Origin: Ancylobacter polymorphus
GTDB lineage: Bacteria; Pseudomonadota; Alphaproteobacteria; Rhizobiales; Xanthobacteraceae
NCBI RefSeq assembly: GCF_022836935.1
Contig: NZ_CP083239.1
Span: 1,936,001-2,000,000, forward strand
Direction of reading: 5' to 3'
Length of the DNA stretch: 64,000 nt
Each line of letters starts with the position of its first letter. Position 1 is the stretch's first letter. The notes below the pieces were generated by a model, which worked only from the letters and a program-made list of their open reading frames with translations, searched no databases and was not told where the DNA came from. The translations under genes and the position numbers were made by a program. Positions 9,832 through 18,462 of the stretch are shown here, one piece after another.

Positions 9832-10398
9832 TTAAGCGCCGAACTTTGCCCGCAGCGTCTCGCGCATGGCGGCGAGAATCTCGGCGGAAAGCGCCGGGTC
9901 GCCCTCGGCCACGCCGCGCGCCAGGGTCAGTGCGCCGATCATGCCGCAAAGCACTGCCAGCGCCTGCCGCCGCCGCTCTTCGGGCGTGGCCTCCGTCATG
10001 TGCCGCTCCAGCGCGGCGAGAAAGCCTTCCAGCCCTTCCGCATAGCTCTTCTGCAGCTCGGGCGACTGGCGCGCGACCTCGGCGCCGAGCGCGGAAAGGG
10101 CGCAGCCGCGCGCCGGGGCGTCGCGATGCGCCGGGGTGAGGTAGCGGTCGAGCAGCGCGGTCAGATCCGCAGAGTGCCGCCAACTCTCGATGCCTTCCGC
10201 GCAGGCTTCGCGGCAGGCCTGGTCGGCAAGGTCGGCCTTGGAACGGAAATGGCCATAGAAGGCGCCATGGGTCAGGCCGCTCGCCTGCATGATCTCGGCG
10301 ACGCCGACATCCTTGATGCCGCGTTCGCGGAACAGGCGCGAGGCGGTTTCCAGAATCGCCCTTCTGTGCTCGGCGACCTTGGCTTTCGTGACCCGCAA
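9832..10398 (-). CDS. TetR/AcrR-family transcriptional regulator (TTG start)
   Basis: A 188-residue regulator whose N-terminal helix-turn-helix reads AEHRRAILETASRLFRERG, then VGVAEIMQASGLTHGAFYGHF, classic TetR family. The start is the TTG at 10396-10398: AAGGAG sits exactly 7 bases upstream, and the longer ATG-like starts to 10473 add residues before the HTH without a ribosome-binding site. It is convergent with the RbbA-type exporter, so local control of that pump is plausible. An inverted repeat AAACAG-N11-CTGTTT lies at 10443-10465 upstream of this gene, and two related half-sites occur in front of the exporter (4802-4820). The inducer is unknown. Confidence 0.9.
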   Translation of the reverse strand: MRVTKAKVAEHRRAILETASRLFRERGIKDVGVAEIMQASGLTHGAFYGHFRSKADLADQACREACAEGIESWRHSADLTALLDRYLTPAHRDAPARGCALSALGAEVARQSPELQKSYAEGLEGFLAALERHMTEATPEERRRQALAVLCGMIGALTLARGVAEGDPALSAEILAAMRETLRAKFGA

Positions 10399-10442
10399 CG
10401 CGGCTCTCCTTGACCCCCCGAGGGGGTGGGCTGGGGTGGCCG

Positions 10443-10465
10443 AAACAGCGCGGCCGGAACTGTTT
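10443..10465. promoter_or_regulatory. Candidate TetR operator: AAACAG-N11-CTGTTT inverted repeat
   Basis: Perfect 6-base arms separated by 11 bases, 45-67 bases upstream of the TTG start of the TetR gene (read on the minus strand). Position and symmetry suit an autoregulatory operator. The same half-site, as CTGTTC and CTGTTT 13 bases apart, occurs in front of the exporter operon. No binding data exist here; the function is inferred. Confidence 0.4.
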
Positions 10466-10539
10466 AAGACCACGAAAAGACCGGCGAGGAAACAACAGCT
10501 TGCGCCGTTATGGAGGGAAAGCGGCGACCTGTCGCGGCG

Positions 10540-11715
10540 TCAGCCCGGCGCGGGGCGGCGTCGCAGCCGGGCGCGCAGCGTCCGCAGCCCGGCCAGCACC
10601 GGCCGTTCCACCGCCACGAGGAACAGCGTCGCCAGAGCGAGCGCGGCGAGGAAGGTCGCCGCGAACAGCCCGGCCAGCGCCGCCGGCTCCAGCGGGCCGA
10701 AGCGGGCATAGAAAGCGCAGGCTGGCGCGACGATGAGCGGCACATGCACGAGATAGAGCGGGAAGGAGAGTGCGCCGAGACGCTGCAAGGGCGCGCTCTC
10801 GAACAGGCGCCGCACCGGCGGGGTGATGAGCAGCGCCACCAGCACCATCACCGCGCCGATCTGCCGGGGCCCGTCGACGCCGAGAAAGGATTGCAGCAGG
10901 GGAATGAGGCCGCCCTCACTGGAATGGCCGGGATAGGTGGCGCCGAGCACGAGGCCGAGCAGGCCGAGGAGCGCGCCGCCCCGCTTATGGTCGCGCAGGA
11001 GGTGTCGGAACTCATAGACCAGCGCGCCGCCGCAAAAGGCGGCGAGCGAAAACTGCCCCAGCACGGCGAGGACCAGCGCCCCTAGCGCCATGGCGGGCGG
11101 GCGCGCCCGGCCGGGCAGCAGCGCATAGGAGCCATAGATCAGCACCGAGCCGAAGAACTCCGCTTGCATGGTCCAGAGCGGGTTGTTGAACCGCGTCGTG
11201 CCGGTGAGAAACACGCCGATGCCGCCTTCCCACAGCGCCTGATCGAAGGGCGGGATCGGCGGCTGATAGGTCCAGCGGAACCAGCGGCTGCCGGTCATCG
11301 CCTGCACCTCGCGCGCCGCCTCGGGAAAGCCGTTCAGCCACGCCCAGGCAAGCGCCGAGGAGACGAGGGCGGGCAGGGCGAGCCTGAGATAGCGCAGGCC
11401 GATGAGCGCGGGCGCCTCGCGCGCGCTGCGCGGCGCCGAGGCGGCGAGCACGAAGCCGGACAGCACGAAGAACAGGGCGACGGCGAAATGCCCGTTCCAC
11501 AGCACCGCCAGCGGCGTGTCCCACGGGCCGAAGCCGGTGCGACCCCAATCGGTGAAGGGCGCCGGGGTGAAGGCGTAGAAGAAATGGAACGCCACCACCG
11601 AACAGGCGGCGACCCCGCGCAGCCCGTCGAGGCAGAGCACCCTTTGCGAGGGAACTACGGCGGGGGCGGCGGGCGTGGCGACGGTGGGCGCGACGAGGGC
11701 AGGGCGCGGCGGCAT
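10540..11715 (-). CDS. Acyltransferase 3 family membrane protein
   Basis: A 391-residue polytopic membrane acyltransferase of the OafA/NodX type. The hallmark LCLDGLRGVAACSVVAFHF lies near residue 36, with the essential His at its end, followed by about ten membrane segments, the FVLSGFVLA motif and a conserved basic loop (RYLRLALPALVSS). Such enzymes O-acylate exopolysaccharide, lipopolysaccharide or other envelope sugars. The ATG at 11713-11715 is used; the frame is open further upstream but that part is Arg/Pro-rich without coding character. There is no sugar-biosynthesis neighbour, so the acceptor is unknown. Residues 1-30 are an Ala/Pro/Val-rich cytoplasmic tail. Confidence 0.88.
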   Translation of the reverse strand: MPPRPALVAPTVATPAAPAVVPSQRVLCLDGLRGVAACSVVAFHFFYAFTPAPFTDWGRTGFGPWDTPLAVLWNGHFAVALFFVLSGFVLAASAPRSAREAPALIGLRYLRLALPALVSSALAWAWLNGFPEAAREVQAMTGSRWFRWTYQPPIPPFDQALWEGGIGVFLTGTTRFNNPLWTMQAEFFGSVLIYGSYALLPGRARPPAMALGALVLAVLGQFSLAAFCGGALVYEFRHLLRDHKRGGALLGLLGLVLGATYPGHSSEGGLIPLLQSFLGVDGPRQIGAVMVLVALLITPPVRRLFESAPLQRLGALSFPLYLVHVPLIVAPACAFYARFGPLEPAALAGLFAATFLAALALATLFLVAVERPVLAGLRTLRARLRRRPAPG

Positions 11716-11911
11716 GGGGGCGGGCGGTCCGGTAGGGGGGCGATAAGGCCGCCCTAAGATACCGGCAGAGCCGGCCGGGTGGCGAGCCCCCATGGGGCGC
11801 CGCTCGGGGTGGAGCAGTATTTCGGCATCGGCGGCGGTTCGCCGGCCGCGTCGTCGCCCGTGCGGCCGTTCGCGCCCGGCCCGGCCGAGGCCCGCTTCGT
11901 CCGTGCCCGGC

Positions 11912-12313
11912 TCAGTCCTCCGGCGTCGGCTGGTCCTTCGCGTGCTGCTCCGCGCCCTGCTGCGGCGCCAGCCAGTTCTCGCGGCGGATGGTCCACAGTT
12001 CATAGGACGGCACCAGCGCGGAGGGCGGCGCGTCCAGCGTGCCGAGCTTGACCTCGATCTCGTCCGAGCCCTCTTCCCAGCAGAACAGCTGCGAGCCGCA
12101 GCGCGGGCAGAAGCGCTCCCCGCCGGCCCGCGCCTGCCAGCAGGCGAGCTCGCCCGACAGCGTCACGCGGGCGCGCGGCCAGATGGCGAAGAAGGAAAAG
12201 GCCGAGCCGGACTGTTTGCGGCAGGTGGCGCAATGGCACAGCCCGGTGCGCAGCGGCGCGCCGTCGATTTCATAGCGCACCTCCCCGCAATTGCAGCCGC
12301 CGGTCAGGATCAT
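11912..12313 (-). CDS. GFA family (glutathione-dependent formaldehyde-activating-like) zinc protein
   Basis: A 133-residue protein with the GFA/CENP-V fold signature: GGCNCGEVRYE at the N-terminus, CHCATCRKQSGSAFSFF, then FCPRCGSQLF. The seven cysteines match the two zinc sites of this family. GGAG lies 8 bases before the ATG at 12311-12313. Despite the family name, few members have a proven role in formaldehyde-glutathione adduct formation, so the reaction is not assigned. It is divergent from the small unknown gene at 12452, sharing a 138-base intergenic region. The C-terminal tail (QQGAEQHAKDQPTPED) is low-complexity and probably disordered. Confidence 0.88.
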   Translation of the reverse strand: MILTGGCNCGEVRYEIDGAPLRTGLCHCATCRKQSGSAFSFFAIWPRARVTLSGELACWQARAGGERFCPRCGSQLFCWEEGSDEIEVKLGTLDAPPSALVPSYELWTIRRENWLAPQQGAEQHAKDQPTPED

Positions 12314-12451
12314 GGTCGGTCTCCGTGGGGTTGGGGTTGCGCGCTATCGTAGACCGGGCAACGACGCACGCCACCTCCGGTTCCGGCAGGGTGCGAGCAT
12401 GGCGTGTGGCCACGCCGTTGTCCGCCCCCGCCCTGTGTGCCACGCTAACCT

Positions 12452-12838
12452 ATGGCTTCCTTTGAATTCCGATCCGTGCGGGAGGATGGCCGCGACGTTC
12501 ATCTGCGCGACATTCTCCACCTCTTGCAGCCGCGTGGCGACCTTGCCGCGTGGGAGCTGGATCATGGCGAGGAGGGGGAATTCTGGGCGACGGCCATACG
12601 CGGCCACGACATCGACTGGGCGCAGGCGATCGCCGGAACCGGCCAGCGCCTCTCAGGCGCGGCCTTGCGCGCCCGCGCGGACACCCTTCTCCAGGTCATC
12701 ACCGGGGAGTTCCGCGCCTTTGAGGGCGCGGCGGCGGCGCCATGGCTGAGCGTAATCGCCTTCGACAGTTCGTTCTACGCGATCGAAACCGAGGACGAGG
12801 CGGTGCTCGCCCTCGCCCGGCAGCATTTCATCTGGTAG
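12452..12838 (+). CDS. Hypothetical protein, 128 residues
   Basis: I do not recognise this protein. It is acidic, soluble and lacks a signal peptide or membrane segments. The composition (regular charged and hydrophobic pattern, several Trp, ending LALARQHFIW) looks like a folded alpha/beta domain and the codon use matches the neighbours, so it is probably real. No clear ribosome-binding site precedes the ATG. It runs divergently from the GFA gene and converges on pyk across a terminator at 12873-12899. The motif GHDIDWAQAIAG is followed by VITGEFRAFEG. No function is assigned. Confidence 0.65.
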   Translation: MASFEFRSVREDGRDVHLRDILHLLQPRGDLAAWELDHGEEGEFWATAIRGHDIDWAQAIAGTGQRLSGAALRARADTLLQVITGEFRAFEGAAAAPWLSVIAFDSSFYAIETEDEAVLALARQHFIW

Positions 12839-12867
12839 CGCCGGGCTGAGCCCGTCCTGCCGGCCAC

Positions 12868-12894
12868 GAAAAAGGCCCGCCTCGCGGCGGGCCT
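12868..12894 (-). terminator. Rho-independent terminator of pyk
   Basis: A 9-base perfect stem (12873-12881 with 12886-12894, loop TCGC). Read on the minus strand it is followed directly by TTTTTC, so it terminates pyruvate kinase transcription. It may also help the convergent hypothetical gene, though no T-run follows on the plus strand. Confidence 0.85.
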
Positions 12895-12926
12895 CTCGGT
12901 CGTTGGGGTGTGCGCGGTGCCGCGCG

Positions 12927-14474
12927 TCACTCCGCCTTCGGCTCCACCGGGGCGGAGCGCAGCACGGCGTCGTCCGCCTTCATCGCCGCGGCGCGCGGGC
13001 GCATGGAATCGCCGCTCTCTTCCGGGCGGGGGGTGCGGTGCGCCATCGTCTTGTCGATGGTGACGAGCCGCAGCACATTGGTGGTGCCGGGGGTGGCGAA
13101 GGGCACGCCGGCGGTGATGGCGATGAGGTCGCCTTCCGTCGCGAAGCCGTGGTCCACCGTCACCTGCGTCGCCTTGGCCGCCATCTCGCCGAAGGTGTGG
13201 ATCTCCTCCGGCGCATGCACGACATGCACGCCATAGGACATCACCAGCCGGCGGGCGGTGGAGAGCTGGCTGGCGATTCCGATGATCGGGATGCGTGGGC
13301 GCTCGCGCGCCGCGTGCAGCGTGGTGGTGCCGGAGAGCGTATAGGTGCAGATCGCCGCCGCATTGGTCGACAGCGCCGCGTGATAGGCGGCCTGCGTCAC
13401 CGCATCGGCCACCGAATGGCCCTGCTCCGGGCGCTGCGATTCGATGATGGCGCGGTAGCCGGGGTCGCGCTCCACCTGCTTGATGATCTGGTCCATCATC
13501 GCCACGGCTTCCACCGGGTACTGGCCGGCGGCGCTCTCGGCCGAGAGCATCACCGCGTCGGCGCCGTCATAGACGGCGGTGGCGACGTCGGAGACCTCGG
13601 CGCGGGTCGGCACGGGCGCGCTGATCATGGATTCCAGCATCTGCGTCGCCACGATCACCGGCTTGCCGAGGCGGCGGGATTCGCGGATCACGCGCTTCTG
13701 CAGCGCCGGGATTTCCGGCAGCGACAGCTCGACGCCGAGATCGCCGCGCGCCACCATGATGCTGTCGGACAGCTCGGTGAGGCGGGTGAGGTGCTCGACC
13801 GCCAGCGGCTTCTCCAGCTTCAGGTTGATCTGGGCGCGGCCCTGGATCAGTTCCTTGGCCTCGATCACGTCCTCGGGGCGCTGCACGAAGGAGAGCGCGA
13901 TCCACTCAACGCCGAGGTCGAGGGCGAAGAACAGGTCGGCGCGGTCCTTGTCGGTGAGGGCCGAGACGGGGAGCAGCACGTCGGGGACGTTGAAGCCCTT
14001 GTTGTTGGACAGCTTGTTGCCGGCCACCACCTCGGCCTCGATAAAGCCGGCGCCCTTCTTCACCACGCGCACGCGCACCTTGCCGTCGTCGAGCAGCACG
14101 GTGGAGCCCTCATTGAGGGCTTCGAGAATTTCCGGATGCGGGATCGAGACGCGGGTCTCGTTGCCCGGCGTCGGGTCGGTGTCGAAGCGGATGGTCGAGC
14201 CGGCGGTCAGGTTGATGAAGCCATTCTCGAAGCGGCCGAGGCGCAGCTTCGGGCCCTGCAGGTCGGCGAGCACGCCGATCGGCCGGCGGACTTCCTTCTC
14301 AAGTGCGCGCACAGAGGCGAGCACCCTTCCATGGTTTTCCTGCGTGCCGTGGCTGAAATTCAGCCGGAACACGTCGACCCCGGCCTCGTACAGCGCCTTG
14401 ATCATCTCCGGGCTCGAAGATGCCGGACCCAGCGTCGCCACGATTTTGGTCGCGCGTCCACGCCTGCTAACCAT
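12927..14474 (-). CDS. pyk: Pyruvate kinase
   Basis: A 515-residue pyruvate kinase (phosphoenolpyruvate + ADP to pyruvate + ATP), the last step of glycolysis. Signature stretches are complete: RATKIVATLGPASS at the N-terminus, FRLNFSHGTQENH, DLQGPKLRLG, the catalytic-site region VARGDLGVEL with the family motif, and KPVIVATQMLESMI. GGAGG lies 7 bases before the ATG at 14472-14474; a longer in-frame extension to 14534 is rejected. The C-terminus carries about 35 extra polar residues compared with the usual 470-480 residues. It is transcribed away from the pnt operon and ends in a good terminator. Confidence 0.96.
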   Translation of the reverse strand: MVSRRGRATKIVATLGPASSSPEMIKALYEAGVDVFRLNFSHGTQENHGRVLASVRALEKEVRRPIGVLADLQGPKLRLGRFENGFINLTAGSTIRFDTDPTPGNETRVSIPHPEILEALNEGSTVLLDDGKVRVRVVKKGAGFIEAEVVAGNKLSNNKGFNVPDVLLPVSALTDKDRADLFFALDLGVEWIALSFVQRPEDVIEAKELIQGRAQINLKLEKPLAVEHLTRLTELSDSIMVARGDLGVELSLPEIPALQKRVIRESRRLGKPVIVATQMLESMISAPVPTRAEVSDVATAVYDGADAVMLSAESAAGQYPVEAVAMMDQIIKQVERDPGYRAIIESQRPEQGHSVADAVTQAAYHAALSTNAAAICTYTLSGTTTLHAARERPRIPIIGIASQLSTARRLVMSYGVHVVHAPEEIHTFGEMAAKATQVTVDHGFATEGDLIAITAGVPFATPGTTNVLRLVTIDKTMAHRTPRPEESGDSMRPRAAAMKADDAVLRSAPVEPKAE

Positions 14475-14923
14475 GATATCCTCCGTCGGTGGGCTTGCCG
14501 ATGCGCAGCACCGGCGAACCCTCATATGAACCAAAAGTCTACTTCTGTCTCTCGGATGTTATCTTGCACCGCAGCGTGTCCCTTTCGCGACGCCGAGGGC
14601 GGATCCCATCACAAGAGCGTGCCGGTGCGGCAGGCGCGGCGGCGGCGATCCGGGCTGCATTTCCGCGCCGGAGGCCTGCCGGAATCGTCTTGCTGGCATG
14701 CGGAATTCTGTATACCACTATGCGTGTCGCGCATGCGGTCCCACGCGTCTCGACGGCCTCCGTCCCCGGAAATTCTCCGCGCCCCGCCGCGGGTGACATG
14801 GGTGGCGGACCCGGCCGGGGGCGCCGGGCCGGCGAGCGGAGCCCCACCGGCCCGTCCCTGGCGACGCATGAAGAAGACGGCCAATGACCTTCTCGGGAGG
14901 AAGGCGATCTTGGGAGTGAGGCA
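14475..14923. other. Divergent intergenic region between pyk and pntAA (449 bases)
   Basis: No convincing gene or structured RNA is visible. It must hold the pyk and pnt promoters. A weak sigma70-like candidate for pnt is TTGCTG at 14690 with TATACC at 14711 (15-base spacer), which would leave a leader of about 200 bases. GGGAGG (14897-14902) and GTGAGG (14915-14920) precede the GTG start of pntAA. The open frames through it have no protein-like composition. Confidence 0.4.
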
Positions 14924-16090
14924 GTGCGCATCGCAATTTTGAAGGAAGAAGCGCGGTTCGAGCCGCGCGTGGCGGCCAGTGCCGACACGGTAAAGCGCTA
15001 TATCGGTCTGGGTGCGGCGGTTTTTGTCGCCTCGGGGGCGGGGTCGGCGTCGGGGATTGGCGACGGGGAGTATGAGGGCGCGGGCGCAACCGTGGTGGCG
15101 GATAACGCTGCCGCCGTGGCGGGCGCGGATGTCGTGCTCGCGGTGCGCCGGCCGGAGGCCGCCGCGCTCAAGGGCGCCAACAAGGGCGCGTTGGTCATCG
15201 CCATCGCCGACCCGCATGGCCATGAGGCCGCGCTGACCGAGATCGCCGGCACCGGCGTGTCGCTGTTCGCCATGGAGCTGATGCCGCGCATCACCCGCGC
15301 GCAGGTGATGGACGTGCTGTCCTCCCAGGCGAACCTTGCCGGCTACCGCGCGGTGATCGACGCCTCCGCCGAGTTCGGCCGGGCCTTCCCGATGATGATG
15401 ACGGCGGCCGGCACCGTGCCGGCGGCGCGCGTGTTCATCATGGGCGCGGGCGTGGCCGGGCTGCAGGCCATCGCCACGGCGCGGCGCCTCGGCGCGGTGG
15501 TCTCGGCCACCGATGTGCGCCCGGCGGCGAAGGAACAGGTCGAGAGCCTCGGCGCCAAGTTCATCGCCGTCGAGGACGAGGAGTTCAAGCAGGCGGAAAC
15601 CTCCGGCGGCTACGCCAAGGCGATGTCGGCGGAGTACCAGGCCAAGCAGGCGGCGCTGACCGCCAGCCACATCGCCAAGCAGGACATCGTCATCACCACG
15701 GCGCTGATCCCCGGCCGCCCGGCGCCCAAGCTGGTGTCGGCCGACATGGTGGCGTCGATGAAGCCGGGCTCGGTCATCATCGACCTCGCGGTGGAGCGCG
15801 GCGGCAATGTCGCCGGTGCGGTGCCGGGCGAGGTGGTGACGACCGCCAATGGGGTGAAGATCGTCGGGCATCTGAACGTGCCGGGCCGTCTCGCCGCCAC
15901 CGCCTCGCAGCTCTACGCCAAGAACCTCTACGCCTTCGTCGAGACGCTGGTGGACAAGGGGTCGAAGGCGCTCAGCGTGAAGTGGGACGACGAGCTGGTG
16001 AAGGCGACGCTGCTGACCAAGGACGGGGCGGTGGTGCATCCCGGTTTCGCGCCGGCGCCGGCCGCGGCCGAGGGCGCGTCGGCGGCGTGA
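14924..16090 (+). CDS. pntAA: NAD(P) transhydrogenase subunit alpha part 1 (PntAA)
   Basis: A 388-residue soluble NAD(H)-binding domain I of the proton-translocating transhydrogenase, which transfers hydride between NADH and NADP+ using the proton gradient. It begins MRIAILKEEARFEPRVAAS, has the alanine-dehydrogenase-like fold, the NAD-binding motif FIMGAGVAGLQAIATARRLG (about residue 170) and the mobile-loop region around the RPAPKLVSADMV stretch. The start is GTG at 14924. As in many alphaproteobacteria, the alpha subunit is split, with the membrane part in the next gene. It is separated from pntAB by about 310 bases holding repeat elements, unusual spacing for this operon. Confidence 0.94.
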   Translation: MRIAILKEEARFEPRVAASADTVKRYIGLGAAVFVASGAGSASGIGDGEYEGAGATVVADNAAAVAGADVVLAVRRPEAAALKGANKGALVIAIADPHGHEAALTEIAGTGVSLFAMELMPRITRAQVMDVLSSQANLAGYRAVIDASAEFGRAFPMMMTAAGTVPAARVFIMGAGVAGLQAIATARRLGAVVSATDVRPAAKEQVESLGAKFIAVEDEEFKQAETSGGYAKAMSAEYQAKQAALTASHIAKQDIVITTALIPGRPAPKLVSADMVASMKPGSVIIDLAVERGGNVAGAVPGEVVTTANGVKIVGHLNVPGRLAATASQLYAKNLYAFVETLVDKGSKALSVKWDDELVKATLLTKDGAVVHPGFAPAPAAAEGASAA

Positions 16091-16120
16091 GCCGGGCGGG
16101 CTGAGGGCCCAGTCCTCCTC

Positions 16121-16224
16121 CCTCATCCCCGGGCTTGACCCGGGGATCCCACCTGACGCGGCGCGTCGGGAGACGCCTGGGTGCCCGGGTCAATCCCCGG
16201 ATCAAGTCCGGGGACGGGCATGAG
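16121..16224. repeat. REP-like intergenic dyad made of two hairpins
   Basis: The ends are inverted (CCTCAT at 16121, ATGAGG at 16219-16224). Inside are two near-palindromes: CCCCGGGCTTGACCCGGGG (16127-16145) and CCCCGGATCAAGTCCGGGG (16195-16213), which are also roughly inverted copies of each other. This is the shape of repetitive extragenic elements common in Rhizobiales chromosomes. Copy number elsewhere cannot be seen here. Confidence 0.75.
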
Positions 16225-16257
16225 GGCGCGAAGGGGGCGAGGGTCGCGCGGGCTCCG

Positions 16258-16298
16258 CAGCCGGTCCCGGCTCGGCGCTTGGCGCCGTCCGGGATGAC
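16258..16298. repeat. Second REP-like element, related to the one at 31178
   Basis: A GC-rich palindromic stretch ending GCCGTCCGGGATGACG. The same 16 bases end the element at 31178-31265, so the two are members of one intergenic repeat family. The left part (GGTCCCGGCTCGGCGC) can pair imperfectly with other parts of the element. Confidence 0.6.
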
Positions 16299-16399
16299 GC
16301 GGCGGGGCGGTGTCCGGAACGCTGGTAACGAGATCAAGCCTTAAGGGCGGCCCGGCCGGGGAGATCGGCAGCCGCCTCACAGAACGGGGAATCGAGGAA

Positions 16400-16912
16400 A
16401 TGGCCAATCCGGCAGGGGGCGTGATACTCGCCCAGAACGCGCCTGGCGTCTCCGACGCGGCGCAGGGGGCGATGGCGCAGAACGCGGCCGAAGGGGCGCG
16501 TATGGCGGCGGAAGTGGCGCGGCAGGCGGCGGAAGCGGCGCAGGCCTATGCCGCGGCGGCGCAGCAGAGCTATGCGGAACTTGCGGGCAATGCGGCGCAT
16601 GCGCTGACCGGCGGGGCGATCGACCCCTTCGTGTTCCAGCTCGCCATCTTCGTGCTGGCGGTGTTCGTCGGCTATTACGTCGTATGGTCGGTGACCCCGG
16701 CGCTGCACACGCCCTTGATGAGCGTCACCAACGCCATCTCTTCGGTGATCGTGGTCGGCGCGCTGCTCGCGGTCGGCGTCGACACGGTGGCGGAAGGCAC
16801 GGGCTGGGCACGCGGCTTCGGCTTTGTCGGCCTCGTCCTGGCGGCGGTGAACATCTTCGGCGGGTTCCTGGTGACCAGCCGCATGCTCGCCATGTACTCG
16901 AAGAAGAAGTGA
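16400..16912 (+). CDS. pntAB: NAD(P) transhydrogenase subunit alpha part 2 (PntAB) with long N-terminal extension
   Basis: 170 residues. The C-terminal 95 residues are the usual PntAB: three membrane helices ([52 protein letters not shown]) forming half of the proton channel with PntB. The N-terminal 70-75 residues are an Ala/Gln/Glu-rich, helix-prone low-complexity segment (for example [20 protein letters not shown]) not present in short PntAB proteins. GAGG precedes the ATG at 16400. It is followed 8 bases later by pntB. The extension may be a coiled-coil contact with PntAA or PntB, which is inference. Confidence 0.92.
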   Translation: MANPAGGVILAQNAPGVSDAAQGAMAQNAAEGARMAAEVARQAAEAAQAYAAAAQQSYAELAGNAAHALTGGAIDPFVFQLAIFVLAVFVGYYVVWSVTPALHTPLMSVTNAISSVIVVGALLAVGVDTVAEGTGWARGFGFVGLVLAAVNIFGGFLVTSRMLAMYSKKK

Positions 16913-16920
16913 GCGCTGAC

Positions 16921-18324
16921 ATGAACGCCAATCTGGTCGCGCTGCTCTACCTCATCTCCGGTGTGCTGTTCATCCTGGCGCTGCGCGGGCTCTCCAGCCC
17001 GGTCACCTCCCGCCAGGGCAACATCTTCGGCATGGTCGGCATGACCATCGCCATTGTGACGACGCTCGGCTCCTCCCCGCCGGCCGGCCCGGGCGGCTGG
17101 GCGCTGGTGCTCGGCGGCCTCGCGCTCGGCGGCGGCGCCGGCGCGGTCATCGCCCGCAAGATCGCGATGACGCAGATGCCCCAATTGGTGGCGGCGTTCC
17201 ACTCGCTGGTCGGCCTTGCCGCCGTGATGGTCGCGGCGGCGGCGCTCTACGCGCCGGCGGCGTTCCATATCGGCGATCCCGGCCATATCCATGCCCAGGC
17301 GCTGATCGAGATGAGCCTCGGCGTCGCCATCGGTGCCATCACCTTCACCGGCTCGGTCATCGCCTTCGCCAAGCTCAACGGCAACATGTCGGGCAAGCCG
17401 ATCCTGCTGCCGGCGCGCCACCTCATCAACGCCGCGCTCGCCGGGCTGATCGTGGTGCTGATCGGCGTGCTGGTGGCGACCGAGAGCCACACCGTGTTCT
17501 GGCTGATCGTCATCGCCTCGCTCATTCTCGGCGGGCTGATCATCATCCCGATCGGCGGCGCCGACATGCCGGTCGTGGTGTCGATGCTCAATTCCTATTC
17601 CGGCTGGGCGGCGGCGGGCATCGGCTTCACCCTGTCCAACACCGCGCTGATCATCACCGGCGCGCTGGTGGGGTCCTCGGGCGCGATCCTGTCCTACATC
17701 ATGTGCAAGGGCATGAACCGCTCCTTCATCTCGGTGATCCTGGGCGGCTTCGGCGGCGACAGCGCCACCGGCCCGGCCGGGGCGGTGGAAACGCGCCCGG
17801 TGAAGCAGGGCTCGGCCGAGGACGCGGCCTTCATCATGAAGAACGCCTCCAAGGTCATCATCGTGCCGGGCTACGGCATGGCGGTGGCGCAAGCCCAGCA
17901 CGCGCTGCGCGAGATGGCCGACAAGCTGAAGGAGGAAGGCGTCGAGGTGAAATACGCCATCCATCCCGTGGCGGGCCGCATGCCCGGGCACATGAACGTG
18001 CTGCTGGCCGAGGCCAATGTGCCCTATGACGAGGTGTTCGAGCTCGAGGACATCAACTCCGAGTTCGCGCAGGCGGATGTGGCCTTCGTCATCGGCGCCA
18101 ATGACGTGACCAACCCGGCGGCGAAGACCGACCCGACCTCGGCGATCTACGGCATGCCGATCCTCGACGTGGAGAAGGCCAAGACCGTGCTGTTCATCAA
18201 GCGTGGCATGGCGGCGGGCTATGCCGGCGTGGAGAACGAGCTGTTCTTCCGCGACAACACCATGATGCTGTTCGCCGACGCCAAGAAGATGGTCGAGGAC
18301 GTGGTCAAGAACCTCAACCACTGA
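16921..18324 (+). CDS. pntB: NAD(P) transhydrogenase subunit beta (PntB)
   Basis: A 467-residue subunit combining eight or nine membrane helices (residues 1-260) with the NADP(H)-binding domain III (about 290-467). Family stretches include FHSLVGLAAVMVAAAALY, SGWAAAGIGFTLSN, the NADP motif VIIVPGYGMAVAQAQHALRE, HPVAGRMPGHMNVLLAEANV and IGANDVTNPAAKTDP. With PntAA and PntAB it forms the complete enzyme, a main NADPH source in many bacteria. It ends 139 bases before a strong terminator. Confidence 0.96.
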   Translation: MNANLVALLYLISGVLFILALRGLSSPVTSRQGNIFGMVGMTIAIVTTLGSSPPAGPGGWALVLGGLALGGGAGAVIARKIAMTQMPQLVAAFHSLVGLAAVMVAAAALYAPAAFHIGDPGHIHAQALIEMSLGVAIGAITFTGSVIAFAKLNGNMSGKPILLPARHLINAALAGLIVVLIGVLVATESHTVFWLIVIASLILGGLIIIPIGGADMPVVVSMLNSYSGWAAAGIGFTLSNTALIITGALVGSSGAILSYIMCKGMNRSFISVILGGFGGDSATGPAGAVETRPVKQGSAEDAAFIMKNASKVIIVPGYGMAVAQAQHALREMADKLKEEGVEVKYAIHPVAGRMPGHMNVLLAEANVPYDEVFELEDINSEFAQADVAFVIGANDVTNPAAKTDPTSAIYGMPILDVEKAKTVLFIKRGMAAGYAGVENELFFRDNTMMLFADAKKMVEDVVKNLNH

Positions 18325-18462
18325 GGACGGCAGGGGCGGCCCCGCCGCCCCGCGCCCGGTGGGGGAGAGAGCGGAGCGGATGAGGGGCCGCGAAGCGGAT
18401 CGGTCTCCATCGGTCTCATCGTCCACCTCACCGCACTCATCGTCCACGCCAAGAACACACGC

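Larger units (their letters stand above)
16091..16399. other. pntAA-pntAB intergenic region filled by repeat elements
   Basis: A 309-base gap inside an otherwise compact operon. It holds a long dyad at 16121-16224 and a second element of a different type near 16258-16298, listed separately. No gene is seen; GAGG immediately precedes the pntAB ATG at 16400. Confidence 0.6.

Noticed and set aside
9812..9838. Hairpin GCGCC-TTC-GGCGT between the exporter operon and the TetR gene as a terminator
   Set aside because: The stem is 5 bases with a wobble pair and the T-run is displaced; too weak to list.
14690..14725. TGTATACCA near a possible promoter upstream of pntAA as a GntR operator
   Set aside because: The symmetry is short and imperfect and no GntR gene is nearby; noted only as a weak promoter.
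14489..14988. Open frames across the pyk-pntAA intergenic region on both strands
   Set aside because: Composition is Arg/Pro-rich with no ribosome-binding site or domain; treated as intergenic.
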